The notes beneath the pieces were generated by a model, which worked only from the letters and a program-made list of their open reading frames with translations, had not been told where the DNA came from and did not search any database. Of a stretch of 64,000 bases of DNA, positions 45,153-54,662 are shown piece after piece (the first letter of the stretch is position 1; every line of letters begins with the position of its first letter). A program made the position numbers and the translations under genes. The DNA is from Nocardia speluncae NBRC 108251 (GTDB taxonomy: Bacteria > Actinomycetota > Actinomycetes > Mycobacteriales > Mycobacteriaceae). The stretch spans positions 124,001-188,000 of the forward strand of contig NZ_BDBZ01000006.1 of the NCBI RefSeq assembly GCF_001613245.1. The letters run 5' to 3'.

Positions 45153-46021
45153 GGGGCGTCCTTTGCGTTTTCGGCCGGAGTGAATGCGGCGGCGTAATCG
45201 CGGGCGAAGTCGGTGATATCGCGGGCGGGGTGGCCGGTGAGGTCGGTGACGGACGTATGTACGTCGGCGGCTTCGCCTCTGGCGTAGTGGGCGTAGTCCT
45301 CGACGAGGCCGTCGCGCTGCCACGGCGGTAAACCTGCCAGTGCGGCGGCGAACCGGTCGGCGGGTGCGTCGCGGAAGGTGATGCTGCGGCCGGTGGCTGT
45401 GCCGATCGCGGCGGCGATCTCGGCGTGAGTGACCGCGCGGGGGCCGGTCAGCGTATAGGTGTGCCCGGTGTGCCCGCTGGTTGTCAGTACAGCTGCGGCG
45501 GTTTCGGCGATATCCCTGATATCGATGGCGCTGACAGCGGCGTCGCCGATGGGTGCGGCGAACCAGCCCCGGGCGATGGTGCCGGCGAAAGCGAGCAACG
45601 CTTGCAGGTAGAGGTTGGGGCGGAGCACGGTGTGGTCGAGCCCGAGCTTGCGCACATGTGCTTCGACTTCGGCGTGCCAGCGCAGGAATCGCACCGGCGA
45701 GTCGGTACGTGCCGCGTACTGGGACAGCAGCACGAGCCGGTTCGTACCCGCGTCGCGGGCGAGCTCGGCGAACCGGATCTGGAGCGCGGCGGCGTCGGGG
45801 GCCGAAGGGCTGTTGAGGAAAACCGCGTCGACGCCGTCCAGTGCCGCGGTCACAGCTGCCGGGTCGCGCAGGTCGGCGACGACGGTTTCGACGCCGGGGA
45901 TTACGCGGCCGGGGTTGCGGGTCATGGCGCGGACGGTGGCGCCGCGGGCTTGCAGGGCCGGGACCAGTGCGGTGCCGACGGTTCCGGTCGCACCGGTCAC
46001 CAGGATGGTGGGGGTGTTCAT
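45149..46021 (-). CDS. NmrA/NAD(P)-binding family protein (atypical SDR)
   Basis: A 290-residue protein. The Rossmann glycine motif is GATGTVGTAL near residue 9; LVLLSQYAARTD and RWHAEVEAHVRKLGLDHTVLRPN follow, as in NmrA and quinone-reductase-like SDRs. It could be an NADPH sensor or a reductase of quinones. It lies between the MFS gene (24 bp upstream) and the Dabb gene, probably all one mRNA. Confidence 0.87.
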   Translation of the reverse strand: MNTPTILVTGATGTVGTALVPALQARGATVRAMTRNPGRVIPGVETVVADLRDPAAVTAALDGVDAVFLNSPSAPDAAALQIRFAELARDAGTNRLVLLSQYAARTDSPVRFLRWHAEVEAHVRKLGLDHTVLRPNLYLQALLAFAGTIARGWFAAPIGDAAVSAIDIRDIAETAAAVLTTSGHTGHTYTLTGPRAVTHAEIAAAIGTATGRSITFRDAPADRFAAALAGLPPWQRDGLVEDYAHYARGEAADVHTSVTDLTGHPARDITDFARDYAAAFTPAENAKDAP

Positions 46022-46044
46022 CGTTCTGCGTCCCTTCGAGGAGA

Positions 46045-47463
46045 TCAGTGTGTGCCGGCGGCCGTAAGGCCGGTCTGCCGAGTCCTGGCAATGGAGATCA
46101 GCGACACCGCGAGCGCGATCAGGATGAGCGTGGCCTGACCGAAGAACGCGGTCGTGAACGAGATATCTCCGGCTGTTCCGGCTGCGCCGATGGCGATTCC
46201 GGCCAGCGCGGCGACACCGACCGCACCTCCCAGCTGCTGCGCGGCGTTGACGAGCCCACTGAGCAGTCCTGTTTCACTGTCGGCACTGTTGCGCACCGCC
46301 ATCGCGATCGCGTTGACGGTGCCGAGCCCGAGACCGGTACCGATCAGTACAAACGCGCCCAGCAGGTGGACGGAGAAGCCGCTGGTCACCGGAGCCGTCG
46401 CCAGCCACAGCAGGCCCGCGAGCAGTACGACGAGACCGGCCGGCAACGCACCGGCCACCCCTACGCGCTGGGCCAGCAGCGGTGCGACCACGCTGCCGAC
46501 GATGAGCATGACGGCGACGGGGATTTGCGCGATCCCGGCCTCGAAGGGGCTCATCCCGAGCACATCCTGCTGGTATTGGGGCAGGAAGAAGAACAGGCTC
46601 GTCAGTGTGCCGCCGATCAGCAGCATCACAAGGTTCGCCGTCACCACCGGCCCCCTGCGGAACACACCGAGCGGGATCAGAGGATGGGTGGAACGCCGCT
46701 CGACGATCACGAACGCCACCAGACAGGTTATGCCCGCCGCGAGTCCGATTACCGTGGCGGGCGAGGTCCATCCGGCGTCGGAGGCGGAGACCATGCCGAG
46801 CGCGAGGCCGGAGATCCCGGCAGTGACGGTGATGGCGCCGAGCACGTCGAACCGGCCGGGGCTGCCCGGGATCGGCGGCACCGAACGCCACACGATGATC
46901 GCGCCGATGATCCCGAAGGGAACCGGAGTCACGAATACCGCCTGCCAGCCCAGCAGCTGTGTCAGCGTTCCGCCGAGGAAGACTCCGACGAGGCTGCCGG
47001 CCCCGGCGACGGCGCCCCAGATACCCATCGCCCGAGTGCGTTCCGTGGGCGAGGGGTGGAGAGCGAGCACGAGCGAGAGCGCAGCCGGCATCACGACCGC
47101 GGCCCCGATACCCTGCCCGATCCGCCCGGCTATCAACATCTCGCCGCCGGTAGCGAGCCCGCAGAAGGCCGATGCCGCAAGGTAGATGATCAACCCGGTC
47201 GAGAACATGGCCCGCGCCCCGAGTACGTCGGCCAGGCGCCCGCCGAGCAGCAGCAGACCGGCGAAGGTCACCAGATAGCTGTCCACGACGATCGTGAGTT
47301 CGGCGGCCGTGAGCTCGAGTCCCTCGCGGATCGTGGACCCGGCGAGGTTCACCATCGCGGCGTCGAGAATAACCAGGAACACGGCAGTTGCCAGGCCGGC
47401 CATCGCGACCCCGCGCGGTAACTGCGAACGGGCGGGCAATGTGGTGGGTGCAGGTGTCGTCAC
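46045..47463 (-). CDS. MFS drug exporter (DHA2 type)
   Basis: A 472-residue transporter with 12-14 hydrophobic segments. The conserved ILDAAMVNLA of TM1 and GLLLLGGRLADVLGAR of the loop 2-3 motif are present. GTG 47463 precedes VTTPAPTTLPARSQ. It probably exports a hydrophobic compound handled by the NmrA and Dabb proteins. Regulated, by position, from the divergent LuxR gene. Confidence 0.87.
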   Translation of the reverse strand: MTTPAPTTLPARSQLPRGVAMAGLATAVFLVILDAAMVNLAGSTIREGLELTAAELTIVVDSYLVTFAGLLLLGGRLADVLGARAMFSTGLIIYLAASAFCGLATGGEMLIAGRIGQGIGAAVVMPAALSLVLALHPSPTERTRAMGIWGAVAGAGSLVGVFLGGTLTQLLGWQAVFVTPVPFGIIGAIIVWRSVPPIPGSPGRFDVLGAITVTAGISGLALGMVSASDAGWTSPATVIGLAAGITCLVAFVIVERRSTHPLIPLGVFRRGPVVTANLVMLLIGGTLTSLFFFLPQYQQDVLGMSPFEAGIAQIPVAVMLIVGSVVAPLLAQRVGVAGALPAGLVVLLAGLLWLATAPVTSGFSVHLLGAFVLIGTGLGLGTVNAIAMAVRNSADSETGLLSGLVNAAQQLGGAVGVAALAGIAIGAAGTAGDISFTTAFFGQATLILIALAVSLISIARTRQTGLTAAGTH

Positions 47464-47562
47464 GCCTGAATGATCGCGTGGGAACACCCTCACTCGCGTC
47501 GGCAAGAAATGCCTATCCCTCCCTTCGAACGAGCGAGATGCCACGGATGACAGCATCGGCCT

Positions 47563-50253
47563 ATGGTTCCGAATACTGCGGCGTCGTCCCGCGGCTCGCT
47601 CGTCGGCCGGGACGACGAGGGCGAAATCCTGCTTTCCCTTCTCCACCGGGCAGAACAGGGCGAGGGCGGTGTGCTCGTCCTGCGCGGCGAGGCCGGCATC
47701 GGCAAGAGCGCACTGCTACAGCACGTCGAACACGCGGCGCCGGAGCGATTCCAGGTCATTCGCGCGTCCGGATCGGAGTTCGAGGACGAGATGCCGTTCG
47801 CGGCACTGCATCAGCTGTGTGTTCCGGTGCTGGCGCACCTCCCCACGCTGTCGGCGCCCTACCGGAACTCCCTGCAGGTCGCCTTCGGGTTGGCCGACGG
47901 CGCTCCCGACCCGTTCCGCGTCGGCCTCGCGACTCTCGAACTGCTGGCCGCCGCCGCCACGGTGCGTCCGATGCTGTGCCTCATCGACGACGCACACTGG
48001 ATGGACGCCGCCTCGGCGAATGCCTTCACATTCCTGGCGAGACGCATCGCGGCGGAGCCGATCGCGATGCTGTTCGCGGCTCGCGACCAGGACCTGGCGG
48101 GTGGATTGGCCGCGCTACCGGAGTTACCGGTCGACGGCCTGAGCGACGCTCATGCGCGCGAACTACTGGCAGCGGAGAGAACCGTAACGCTCGACGAGCG
48201 GGTACGAGATCGCCTGCTCGCGGAGGCGCGCGGAAACCCGCTGGCCCTGATCGAGTTGCCGAAAGCGGGCGGTTTCGCCCAGCCCGCGCCCTCGCCGGTC
48301 GCGAGCCGGATCGAGCGGAGTTTCCAGGCCAGGATGGCGGAATTACCCCGGCATGCACAACTGCTGCTGATCCTCGCGAGTGCCGATCCCACTGGTTCCC
48401 CGGATCTGCTGTGGGTCGCCGCACGGCGATTGGATATCGATGTGCCCGCCGCAACTGCCACCGTCGCGGCGTCGGGGCTGATGGTGTTCGATACGCGTGC
48501 GCGCTTCTGCCACCCGTTGGCGCGCTCGGCCGCATACCGGGCAGCCGAACCGTACCAGCGTTGTGCGGCACATCAGGCGCTCGCGGAGGCCACCGATCCG
48601 GATACCGCACCGGACCGGCGGGCCTGGCACCGTGCCCAAGCCACCACCGCACCGGACGAACGGACCGCTGCGCAACTGGAGTCGTCGGCATCGCGGGCGC
48701 AGGCACGGGGCGGTGTGGCGGCCGCCGCCGCGTTCCTCGAACGAGCGGCGGCACTGTCACTCGATCCCGGCAAGCAGACCGAACGCACACTCGCGGCCGC
48801 GCGGGCGATGCTCGAAGCGGGCGGGGCCGGCGCAGCAGCGGACCTGCTGGCCAGCATCGATACCGAGAGGCTGGACGATCTCCAGCACGCGGCCGTCGAC
48901 CTGCTGCGTGGCCGGATCGCGTTCGTCCGAGGCGCGGGAGGGTCCGTCGAGGGCCCGGAACTCATCCTGCGAGCAGGGCAGCGGCTCGCGGCCATCGATC
49001 CGCAACGGTCACGAGAGTGCTTCGTCGCGGCACTGGAGATGGGGCTCGTCGTGGGGCGGGCCGCAGGAGTAATGGATCGGGTGCTCGACGCGGCGCGCTC
49101 GGCACCGCCGACAGCACGACCGCCGGATCTCCTGGACGCACTGGTGCTGTTGAACACCGAGGGCCATCACGCCGGAGTGCCGGCCCTGCGCCGGGTTCTC
49201 ACCGGCGACGATGCCGGCTGGATCCAGGCGCCGGCGTTGGCCACGGTACTCGCGGGTGAACTGTGGGATATCGAGTTGCACGCTACGGTCACCGATTGGC
49301 TGGGGCGATCCGGGCGGGACACGGGTTCGCCGATGACGATCCGGCTGGGCCTGTCGCAATCTGCTGTGTCCGCGGTGCTCGCTGGCGACTTCGGGCGGGC
49401 GATGGCCGCGATCGCCGAGGAGGAAGCGATCGCCGACGCCCTCGGCGATCTCCCGCAGTTGTATCCGAGAGTGCATCTGGCGGCCATGCGCGGCCGTCGC
49501 GGCGAAGTGCACGATCTGTTCACCGAGGTGATGAGCCGGGACACCGGCCAGCTGACCGCTAACGCCCATTTCGCAAAGGCCGTCCTGTACAACGGCTCGG
49601 CCGACTACGCCACCGCACTGGACGCAGCCCGGAGCGCCGTGGCGGGCGGCGACCTCTTCCTCACCGGAATCGCGCTGCCCGAGCTGGTGGAGGCGGCGGT
49701 CCGGTGTGGTGCGGATGCCGTCGCGCGGTCGGCGCTGGAAGCCCTGCTCGAACGCACACAGCCGGCGGGCACCGGCTTCGCCCTCGGCGTCGCGGCAGGG
49801 GCGCGGGCCCTGGTCAGCGAGGGGGAAGACGACCACCGGGAGGCACTCGAGCATCTGACGGGTAGCCCACTGGCAACGCACCTCGCGCGGGCACACCTGC
49901 GGTACGGCGAGTGGCTACGACGGGCGAACCGCCGACGCGAGGCACGCGAACACCTGCGTACCGCGCACGAACAGTTGTCGGAGATAGGGCTGGAGGCGTT
50001 CGCCGAGCGGGCCGCGGGCGAGCTGCGCGCGACCGGAGAAGTGGTCCGTCGCCGCTCTGCGCACACCTACGACCGCCTGACCATGCAGGAGATGCATATT
50101 GCCCGCGAGGTGGCGGCGGGTGCGACGTCGAAGGAGGTGGCCACCCGCCTGTACCTCAGCAAGCGCACGGTGGATGCTCACCTGCGAAACATCTTCCGCA
50201 AACTCGGCATCACCTCGCGCAGACAGCTGCGAAACATCCCGGATCTGGGATGA
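47563..50253 (+). CDS. LuxR-family regulator with AAA ATPase domain (LAL type)
   Basis: An 896-residue large ATP-binding regulator. Walker A GEAGIGKS is at 42-49 and Walker B MLCLIDDAHWMD near 145. A TPR-like helical region follows. The C-terminal LuxR HTH is LTMQEMHIAREVAAGATSKEVATRLYLSKRTVDAHLRNIFRKLGI at about 840-885. It usually activates adjacent genes after ligand or ATP signals. It is divergent from the MFS-NmrA-Dabb operon across a 99-bp gap. Confidence 0.9.
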   Translation: MVPNTAASSRGSLVGRDDEGEILLSLLHRAEQGEGGVLVLRGEAGIGKSALLQHVEHAAPERFQVIRASGSEFEDEMPFAALHQLCVPVLAHLPTLSAPYRNSLQVAFGLADGAPDPFRVGLATLELLAAAATVRPMLCLIDDAHWMDAASANAFTFLARRIAAEPIAMLFAARDQDLAGGLAALPELPVDGLSDAHARELLAAERTVTLDERVRDRLLAEARGNPLALIELPKAGGFAQPAPSPVASRIERSFQARMAELPRHAQLLLILASADPTGSPDLLWVAARRLDIDVPAATATVAASGLMVFDTRARFCHPLARSAAYRAAEPYQRCAAHQALAEATDPDTAPDRRAWHRAQATTAPDERTAAQLESSASRAQARGGVAAAAAFLERAAALSLDPGKQTERTLAAARAMLEAGGAGAAADLLASIDTERLDDLQHAAVDLLRGRIAFVRGAGGSVEGPELILRAGQRLAAIDPQRSRECFVAALEMGLVVGRAAGVMDRVLDAARSAPPTARPPDLLDALVLLNTEGHHAGVPALRRVLTGDDAGWIQAPALATVLAGELWDIELHATVTDWLGRSGRDTGSPMTIRLGLSQSAVSAVLAGDFGRAMAAIAEEEAIADALGDLPQLYPRVHLAAMRGRRGEVHDLFTEVMSRDTGQLTANAHFAKAVLYNGSADYATALDAARSAVAGGDLFLTGIALPELVEAAVRCGADAVARSALEALLERTQPAGTGFALGVAAGARALVSEGEDDHREALEHLTGSPLATHLARAHLRYGEWLRRANRRREAREHLRTAHEQLSEIGLEAFAERAAGELRATGEVVRRRSAHTYDRLTMQEMHIAREVAAGATSKEVATRLYLSKRTVDAHLRNIFRKLGITSRRQLRNIPDLG

Positions 50254-50282
50254 CGCGCTATGCCGCCGGCAAGGGCGACACG

Positions 50283-51386
50283 CTACCCGAGTATCGGTTG
50301 GGTATCGTCGCGGGGCGGGGTGAGTTCGTCGACGACCACCAGGTTCCCGCCGGACTGTTTGGCCCGGTACATGGCGGCGTCGGCGGAATGCAGCAACCGG
50401 TCCGGAGTGGGGCGCGGGCACTGGGGGCATACCAGCGCATCGAAGACGGCGACGCCCACGCTCGCGGTGACCTCCACCGCGGTCGCCGGTGGTGCGGCGA
50501 CCACGAGGCGCAGGCGTTCGGCTTCGGCGCGGGCGTCTGCGGCGGGGATGGGCGCGGCGACCACGAATTCCTCCCCGCCCGTGCGCGCTACCACCGCCTC
50601 CTCCCCCGCAGCGTCGCGGAGTCGCCGGGCGGTTCGTACCAGGACGGTATCGCCGACGCGGTGGCCCCAGGTGTCGTTGACGGTCTTGAATCGGTCGAGG
50701 TCGAAGTTCATCACGCAGATCGCGGGGTAGCGCTCCACCATCCTCGGGAGCCTGATCTCCAGGCCCCGGCGGTTGAGCAGTTCGGTGAGCGGGTCCGACA
50801 GCGATTCGTTGCGCAACAGCCAGTAGAGGATCTGCAATGCGGGTACCGCGCTGACCACCGATACGAACAGCAGCAGCGCGATCGCGACGGCCAGGTGCAC
50901 ATTCCCGCCTCCGGTGACTATGCGCGCCGAGAACACGATCACCGCGACGAAAGACCACACCGAGTGCGCGGCCAGAACACGCGCGCTGTGAAAACAGCCC
51001 AGGTAGCTACCGCTGACAACGAGCAACACCGTGCCCATCGCCCCGAACGACCGGTCCGGGACCTGGAGGAACTCCACGATGAACAGCACGTCGGCGCAGG
51101 CCATCAGCACCAGAGACTCGTTTTTACTCGGCCAGGGCAGTAGCCACCAGCGCAGCGCCCACAAGGTACCGGCCAGCACTCCGACTGTCGAATAGATACC
51201 CGGGCTGCCGGGCGGTCCCACCGGCGTACCGGCGATCACTGCGCCCATCACTGCGATCATCGCGCCCGCGACGCCGATCAGGATCTTCAGCGGCCGGAGC
51301 GCCGATCGAGCTGCCAGGGTGCGCACCAGCCAGCTGTAGTCGACCGGGTCGTTCCACCAGGCTCGCAACGTTTTGGCGTTGTTCAT
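50283..51386 (-). CDS. diguanylate cyclase with N-terminal membrane domain
   Basis: A 367-residue protein. Residues 30-190 hold about six hydrophobic segments. Residues 195-360 are a GGDEF domain with DRFKTVNDTWGHRVGD and the active-site signature GGEEF (270-274), the functional variant. No RxxD inhibitory site is seen. It should make cyclic di-GMP. The ATG 51386 has AAAGGTG. It is divergent from the promoter-rich 51.4-52 kb gap. Confidence 0.9.
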   Translation of the reverse strand: MNNAKTLRAWWNDPVDYSWLVRTLAARSALRPLKILIGVAGAMIAVMGAVIAGTPVGPPGSPGIYSTVGVLAGTLWALRWWLLPWPSKNESLVLMACADVLFIVEFLQVPDRSFGAMGTVLLVVSGSYLGCFHSARVLAAHSVWSFVAVIVFSARIVTGGGNVHLAVAIALLLFVSVVSAVPALQILYWLLRNESLSDPLTELLNRRGLEIRLPRMVERYPAICVMNFDLDRFKTVNDTWGHRVGDTVLVRTARRLRDAAGEEAVVARTGGEEFVVAAPIPAADARAEAERLRLVVAAPPATAVEVTASVGVAVFDALVCPQCPRPTPDRLLHSADAAMYRAKQSGGNLVVVDELTPPRDDTQPILG

Positions 51387-51992
51387 CGACTCACCTTTGG
51401 TCCCGGCTGCGTTGCCCACCACCGCTCGTACCGAATGCAAGTACCGGGAAATCTCACCGGCTCGTGCGGAGCAGTCTAGACCGAACGCATTCATAACCGA
51501 CGGGCGAGTATGTGTCGCACCCCACTACCCGGCCTTCGAGTTGATCGACACGGTCACCACGACTGCGTTCGAACGCAAGGTCGGAAAGTGACCGCTGCGA
51601 TACCGAAAAGCGGCCCGGAAGGAGGCTGCCGAACTCAGCGACCAGCGCCCCGATCTGATCCGTGGTCCGTGACTCAGAACCATTGAGACACAAATAGCGT
51701 AGGGCTATAATTACTGCGTCAATGGTCCGGTCGCGCGCACTCGGAACGCCCGCCGGAGAGAGAAACCACACTCCCCGATCAGAGCCGATAGGCGGAGTTC
51801 CCCTTCACATCTACCGCTCTTCCGAGCAGCAGGCGAGCTACGGACTCACCGAGCCTGCCTGTCAGCAACCATTTTCCGCGGCATCTCGCCCGACCTCATA
51901 TCCAGCACGAGACTTCACCGGAATCGGTCATATGTCGAGGCGGGCCCACCGTGCGCAAAATCTGTACATTTCGGGATATCCATGGAGGATCA
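51387..51992. other. 606-bp gap without a clear gene
   Basis: No frame is convincing. It holds a near-consensus promoter at 51683-51711 followed by about 275 nt before the DUF3303 start. A frame from ATG 51722 runs into that gene but lacks a ribosome site and recognisable sequence. Confidence 0.55.
51683..51711 (+). promoter_or_regulatory. sigma-A-type promoter TTGAGA-17-TATAAT
   Basis: The -35 hexamer TTGAGA at 51683-51688 is separated by exactly 17 bp from the perfect -10 TATAAT at 51706-51711. Transcription would start near 51718 and run towards the DUF3303 gene, giving a leader of about 275 nt. Confidence 0.7.
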
Positions 51993-52304
51993 ATGAAATA
52001 CGTAGTTTCCTGGACCTATCGTTGGAGCGGCACCGCAACGGAGAACGAGGACAGTATCCGCCGCGCGCTGAAGGTATTCGAGAACTGGAAACCGGTCGAC
52101 GGCGTGACCTACCACCAGATGGTCGGCCGGCTCGACGGTAGCGGCGGGTTCGCGGTGGTCGAAACCGACAATCCGCTGGATCTCGCCGACGCTCCCAAGA
52201 AGTTCGGCTTCTTCGCCGACTACGAAGTCCACCCCGTCGTCGAACTCGCCGAAGCCGTGCAAGCGATAGAGGAGGGTGTCGGCTTCCGGGAATCGATCGG
52301 CTGA
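51993..52304 (+). CDS. DUF3303-domain protein
   Basis: A 103-residue alpha/beta protein: MKYVVSWTYR at the start, then FENWKPVDGVTYHQMVGRLDGSGGFAVVETD. It matches DUF3303, a small dimeric-barrel-like family of unknown role. ATG 51993 has TGGAGGA. The 29 bp to the F420-type reductase gene suggest co-transcription. Confidence 0.82.
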   Translation: MKYVVSWTYRWSGTATENEDSIRRALKVFENWKPVDGVTYHQMVGRLDGSGGFAVVETDNPLDLADAPKKFGFFADYEVHPVVELAEAVQAIEEGVGFRESIG

Positions 52305-52336
52305 GAGCACCTTTCGGCGAGCCGAGGTATCAGCAC

Positions 52337-52843
52337 ATGACATCGCGCTTCCCCCGGCCACGACAGGGGTCACCGCACAACGCCCTGTTCCGCGTTTCGG
52401 CACGGTGGGCCGTTACCAAACCCGGATCCTGGGTGGCCCGCAAGTTCGCGCCGATGGACCGGCGGATACTGGAACGCACCAATGCCGAGCACGCCCCGTT
52501 GGGTGCGCTTCGTGCGCCGATAATCCTGCTGACCACCAAGGGCCGCAGCTCGGGACAGCCACGCACCCAGCCGCTGCTGTATCTGCACGACGGCGACACT
52601 TTGTATGTCATAGGCAGCAACTACGGCGGTGACCGCAATCCGGCTTGGGCAATGAACCTGATCGCCGAGCCGAACGCAACCGTGACCATCGCCGGGCAGC
52701 GGATACCGGTGTGGGCAAGTCGAGTCGACGGGGCGGAAGAGGAATCGATCTTTCGGCGATTCGTCGAACTCTGGGGCGCATACGCCACATACCGCGACCG
52801 GACCAGCCGTGACCTGCCGATTTTCGCGCTGACCCGCACCTGA
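52337..52843 (+). CDS. deazaflavin (F420)-dependent nitroreductase-family protein
   Basis: A 168-residue split-barrel protein of the Ddn/DUF385 family: GALRAPIILLTTKGRSSGQPRTQPLLYL, then GSNYGGDRNPAWAMNLIAEPNATVTI. Members use F420H2 to reduce nitro compounds or quinones. F420 binding is inferred from the K/GRSSGQPR region. It is probably the second gene after DUF3303. Confidence 0.87.
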   Translation: MTSRFPRPRQGSPHNALFRVSARWAVTKPGSWVARKFAPMDRRILERTNAEHAPLGALRAPIILLTTKGRSSGQPRTQPLLYLHDGDTLYVIGSNYGGDRNPAWAMNLIAEPNATVTIAGQRIPVWASRVDGAEEESIFRRFVELWGAYATYRDRTSRDLPIFALTRT

Positions 52844-53083
52844 TCCGGCGCCAGCGACACCGAGCTGGTCACGGCTAAGGGTGCCGGCGTTCGGATCGAC
52901 CAGATCGCTGGTCGGCCCACCGACCGATTGTGCAGGCGGGTGAGGCAAGGCGCGGGCGAACTCCGCGGAAATGAGCTGCGCACCCTGCGGATCCTTGCAG
53001 TGAAAAACAATCCGGCCCATCTGGGGCTCTGTGGTTCGCGCCGCGTAGTCGATCGCAGGAGACAAGGTCCGGCGAAGCCGCCG

Positions 53084-54334
53084 TCAGCCGGTATACGCGG
53101 GGCGTTCCTCCTGGATGACACGCTGCGGGCCGGCCACACTGCCGTCGCGCGGCCGCGGATCACGTAGCGCCGGCAGGATCGCAGCAACCGCCAGAACGGC
53201 CAGGACCACACCGAGGACAATCGGGGCGCGCAAGCCGTATTCCGCGAGGAGACGAGAGCCGAGTGCCGAGCCGAGGACAACGCCGAAGGTGATGAACGAG
53301 GCGTGCACCGTGTTCACGAGGACGCCGGTGCCGCCGGCACGCTGGACGCGGACGGCCATTGCCGGGTTCATCGTCACGCCGACGAGACCGATACCGAGCA
53401 TGAACAGGATCGCGAGCGGCCGAGAGCCGGTACCGAGTGCGAAACCGAGGAGGAACACGATGTTCAAGAGCGTGCCCACGAGAAGTGTGGGCACGGTACG
53501 GCGATCGGCGAGGCGGCCTACGACGAAATTGCCGAGGAGAGTTGCGGCGCCGTAGGCGAGCAGGAGCAGCGGGACCGAGCTTTCGGTGAAACCGCTGACC
53601 CGAGTAAGGATGGGGGCCAGGAAACTGAAGACGGAGAAGGTTGCGCCGATGATCAGGGTGCTGGAGACGAGCGCCAGGAGCAGGCGTGGGCTGCGGATCG
53701 CCCGCAGTTGCTCGGTGAAGGTTTCGGTTTCGGCGCTGGATTCGTCCGGGTCGCGTGGGTTGCGGACCAGGACCGAGGTGAGTGCGGCCGCCACCGCGGT
53801 GAGGACGGCGACTGCCCAGAAAGCGGCCTGCCAGCCGAGCCGGCCGCCGATGAAGGTTGCCAGGGGTAGACCCAGTAGCGTGCCCAGCATCAGGCCGCTC
53901 ATCGCGACGCTGACTGCGCGACCGCGGACGCTCGCGTCGACGATTCGCATACACAGCGAGACGGTGAGGCCGAAGAAGGCTTGCGCGGCAATACCGGTCA
54001 CGATCCGGGCTACCACCATCACCGCATACGAAGAAGCCAGCGCGGCGAGCAGGTTACCGGCGAAGAAGATCGCGAAAACCACCATGATCGCGGTCTTCGG
54101 CGGTAGGCGCAGGAGAGCCAAGATGAGCAGCGGTCCGCCGAAGGCCATGGCGACAGCGAAAATCGTGACCAGGTAGCCGATCTGCGCGATATCGGTATCA
54201 AGGCTCTCGGCCAGCTGCGGCATGAGGCCGGCGACGGCGAATTCGCTCGTGACCATGGCGAATACGCCTGCGGCGAGCACATACACAGCGGCGGGTATCG
54301 CGGGTGCTTGACTACCGGGCGGGGAGGATGTCAA
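53084..54334 (-). CDS. MFS exporter (DHA1, Cmx/AraJ-like)
   Basis: A 416-residue, 12-span MFS protein. The first half has VTSEFAVAGLMPQLAESLDTDIAQIGYLVTIFAVAMAFGGP, as in Cmr/Cmx-type and arabinose-efflux proteins. The substrate is unknown. It follows the TetR gene on the same strand after a 328-bp gap that contains palindromes. Confidence 0.87.
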   Translation of the reverse strand: MTSSPPGSQAPAIPAAVYVLAAGVFAMVTSEFAVAGLMPQLAESLDTDIAQIGYLVTIFAVAMAFGGPLLILALLRLPPKTAIMVVFAIFFAGNLLAALASSYAVMVVARIVTGIAAQAFFGLTVSLCMRIVDASVRGRAVSVAMSGLMLGTLLGLPLATFIGGRLGWQAAFWAVAVLTAVAAALTSVLVRNPRDPDESSAETETFTEQLRAIRSPRLLLALVSSTLIIGATFSVFSFLAPILTRVSGFTESSVPLLLLAYGAATLLGNFVVGRLADRRTVPTLLVGTLLNIVFLLGFALGTGSRPLAILFMLGIGLVGVTMNPAMAVRVQRAGGTGVLVNTVHASFITFGVVLGSALGSRLLAEYGLRAPIVLGVVLAVLAVAAILPALRDPRPRDGSVAGPQRVIQEERPAYTG

Positions 54335-54351
54335 CGAAACTCTCCTGACTG

Positions 54352-54375
54352 GTTTTGAAATGAACGTTCTAAAAC
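54352..54375. promoter_or_regulatory. 24-bp palindrome just upstream of the MFS exporter
   Basis: The segment begins GTTTTGAAATG and ends TTCTAAAAC; 8 of 12 positions are symmetric. It lies 17 bp before the exporter ATG, where a bound repressor would block transcription or initiation. Confidence 0.4.
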
Positions 54376-54616
54376 TGAGGCAGCCCGCAACAGGCCCATT
54401 CGGCCGGGCCCCACCACCGGTTACCGAGCACGCGACAACAGGGAGTCAGCGATCGCGGCAATCAACCGAAAACGGCCCCGAGACGCTCGGCATGCCCGGA
54501 CGCCCCGACGAACACCGAACACTCGGGTCTATACCCGGTGGAGCCCGCGCCGCGACCACCACCTCCCCAACGGGGGCGCCACTACCACTACTACGACAGC
54601 ACCTGGCCAACCGAAC

Positions 54617-54631
54617 ATTCTGTAACGAATT
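54617..54631. promoter_or_regulatory. ATTCTGTAACGAATT palindrome (second copy of the TetR site)
   Basis: It differs at two positions from the 15-bp palindrome upstream of the tetR gene (55304-55318) and shares TGTAACGAA. It lies 283 bp upstream of the MFS start, just past the tetR stop. Confidence 0.5.
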
Positions 54632-54662
54632 GCACAAAACAAACAGACGCAGCCCGCCCCGT

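Larger units (their letters stand above)
54335..54662. other. 328-bp regulatory gap between MFS and TetR genes
   Basis: No gene. It holds two operator-like palindromes (54352-54375 and 54617-54631). It is somewhat more AT-rich near both ends. The long gap suggests that the MFS gene has its own promoter. Confidence 0.55.

Noticed and set aside
51722..52141. Open frame starting just after the TATAAT promoter, possibly leaderless
   Set aside because: It overlaps most of the DUF3303 gene in a different frame and lacks recognisable protein features.
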